NCBI GenBank assembly: GCA_050329935.1
Contig: JBHJOI010000040.1
Span: 1-15,444, forward strand
DNA: 15,444 bases
Reading direction: 5' to 3'
Source: CAYSFW01 sp050329935
GTDB taxonomy: Bacteria; Pseudomonadota; Gammaproteobacteria; UWMA-0217
Part shown: piece by piece, positions 15,321-15,444 of the stretch
Layout: every line of letters begins with the position of its first letter
Numbering within the stretch: position 1 is the stretch's first letter
Position numbers and translations under genes: made by a program
The notes under the pieces: generated by a model
What the model saw: only the letters and a program-made list of their open reading frames with translations
Databases searched by the model: none
What the model was told of the DNA's origin: nothing

Positions 15321-15351
15321 CTGGCAACCCGCACCCGCATTCGGCTAGAAT
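15321..15351 (+). promoter_or_regulatory. probable promoter of the tRNA-Ser gene
   Basis: CTGGCA (15321-15326) resembles a -35 box and TAGAAT (15346-15351) a -10 box, with a long 19-bp spacer. A GC-rich stretch follows the -10 box, typical of stringently controlled stable-RNA promoters. The tRNA starts 12 bases after the -10 box. Confidence 0.5.
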
Positions 15352-15363
15352 CCGCAGCGCGAC

Positions 15364-15444
15364 GGAGAGGTGGCTGAGCGGTCGAAAGCGGCGGTCTTGA
15401 AAACCGTTGAAGGGTAACCTTCCGGGGGTTCGAATCCCTCCCTC
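15364..15444 (+). tRNA. tRNA-Ser (anticodon UGA), cut at the window end
   Basis: The acceptor 5' strand GGAGAGG is followed by a D-arm with GGCTGAGCGGTC, an anticodon arm CGGT-CTTGAAA-ACCG with anticodon TGA, a long variable arm (GAAGGGTAACCTTC) and a T-arm with GGTTCGAATCC. The long variable arm is characteristic of serine tRNAs and the anticodon reads UCA and related codons. The final bases CCTC begin the 3' acceptor strand; the last three paired bases, the discriminator and any CCA lie beyond the window. Confidence 0.95.

Larger units (their letters stand above)
14877..15363. other. intergenic region without a recognisable gene
   Basis: These 487 bp lie between the kinase start and the tRNA-Ser gene. 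They should contain the kinase promoter (leftward) and the tRNA promoter (rightward). Open frames here have no ribosome binding site or recognisable protein pattern. A small hairpin (GTTGCG/CGCAAC, 14940-14956) and a pair of similar short sequence blocks (listed separately) are the only structures I see. Confidence 0.5.

Overview
The window is high-GC, densely coded bacterial chromosome, most likely from a gammaproteobacterium. The clues are the gene families, a GCTAGAAT-type -10 box ahead of a tRNA, and a kinase N-terminus with the WILLSD...LQT-KG two-helix sensor layout, which is common in sulfur- and methane-oxidising gammaproteobacteria. The lineage is an inference. I see no insertion sequence, phage gene, CRISPR array or toxin-antitoxin pair.

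Left part (1-2128, + strand): the last 43 codons of an unidentified gene whose tail resembles the end of a von Willebrand A (VWA) domain. Two translationally coupled genes for an unusual ion-driven motor pair follow. The first is a four-helix MotA/TolQ/ExbB-like protein with a coiled-coil tail. The second is a MotB/ExbD-like protein with one helix carrying the key Asp, then about 165 residues of coiled coil and a small C-terminal domain.

Middle (2147-8378): an endonuclease/exonuclease/phosphatase-fold hydrolase (-), a secreted right-handed beta-helix protein (+), an archaeal-type methionine adenosyltransferase (+) and an amylosucrase of family GH13 (-). The motor pair and the hydrolase converge, as do the adenosyltransferase and amylosucrase; the hydrolase and beta-helix genes diverge. 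A short coding-like fragment lies antisense just before the adenosyltransferase gene.

Right part (8572-14876, - strand): a two-gene signalling operon. A very large hybrid histidine kinase (GAF, six PAS domains, HisKA, HATPase, one degenerate and one intact receiver, Hpt) is followed 32 bp later by a receiver/HD-GYP response regulator, predicted to degrade cyclic di-GMP. The kinase frame continues upstream into a typical two-helix membrane anchor, but an in-frame TAA at 14733-14735 separates anchor and body. The stop sits exactly where the family motif LQTYKG has its Tyr, so a single-base change (or a sequencing error) has cut the membrane sensor from the kinase.

Right end (14877-15444): about 490 bp without a recognisable gene, then a tRNA-Ser(UGA) gene cut by the window edge.
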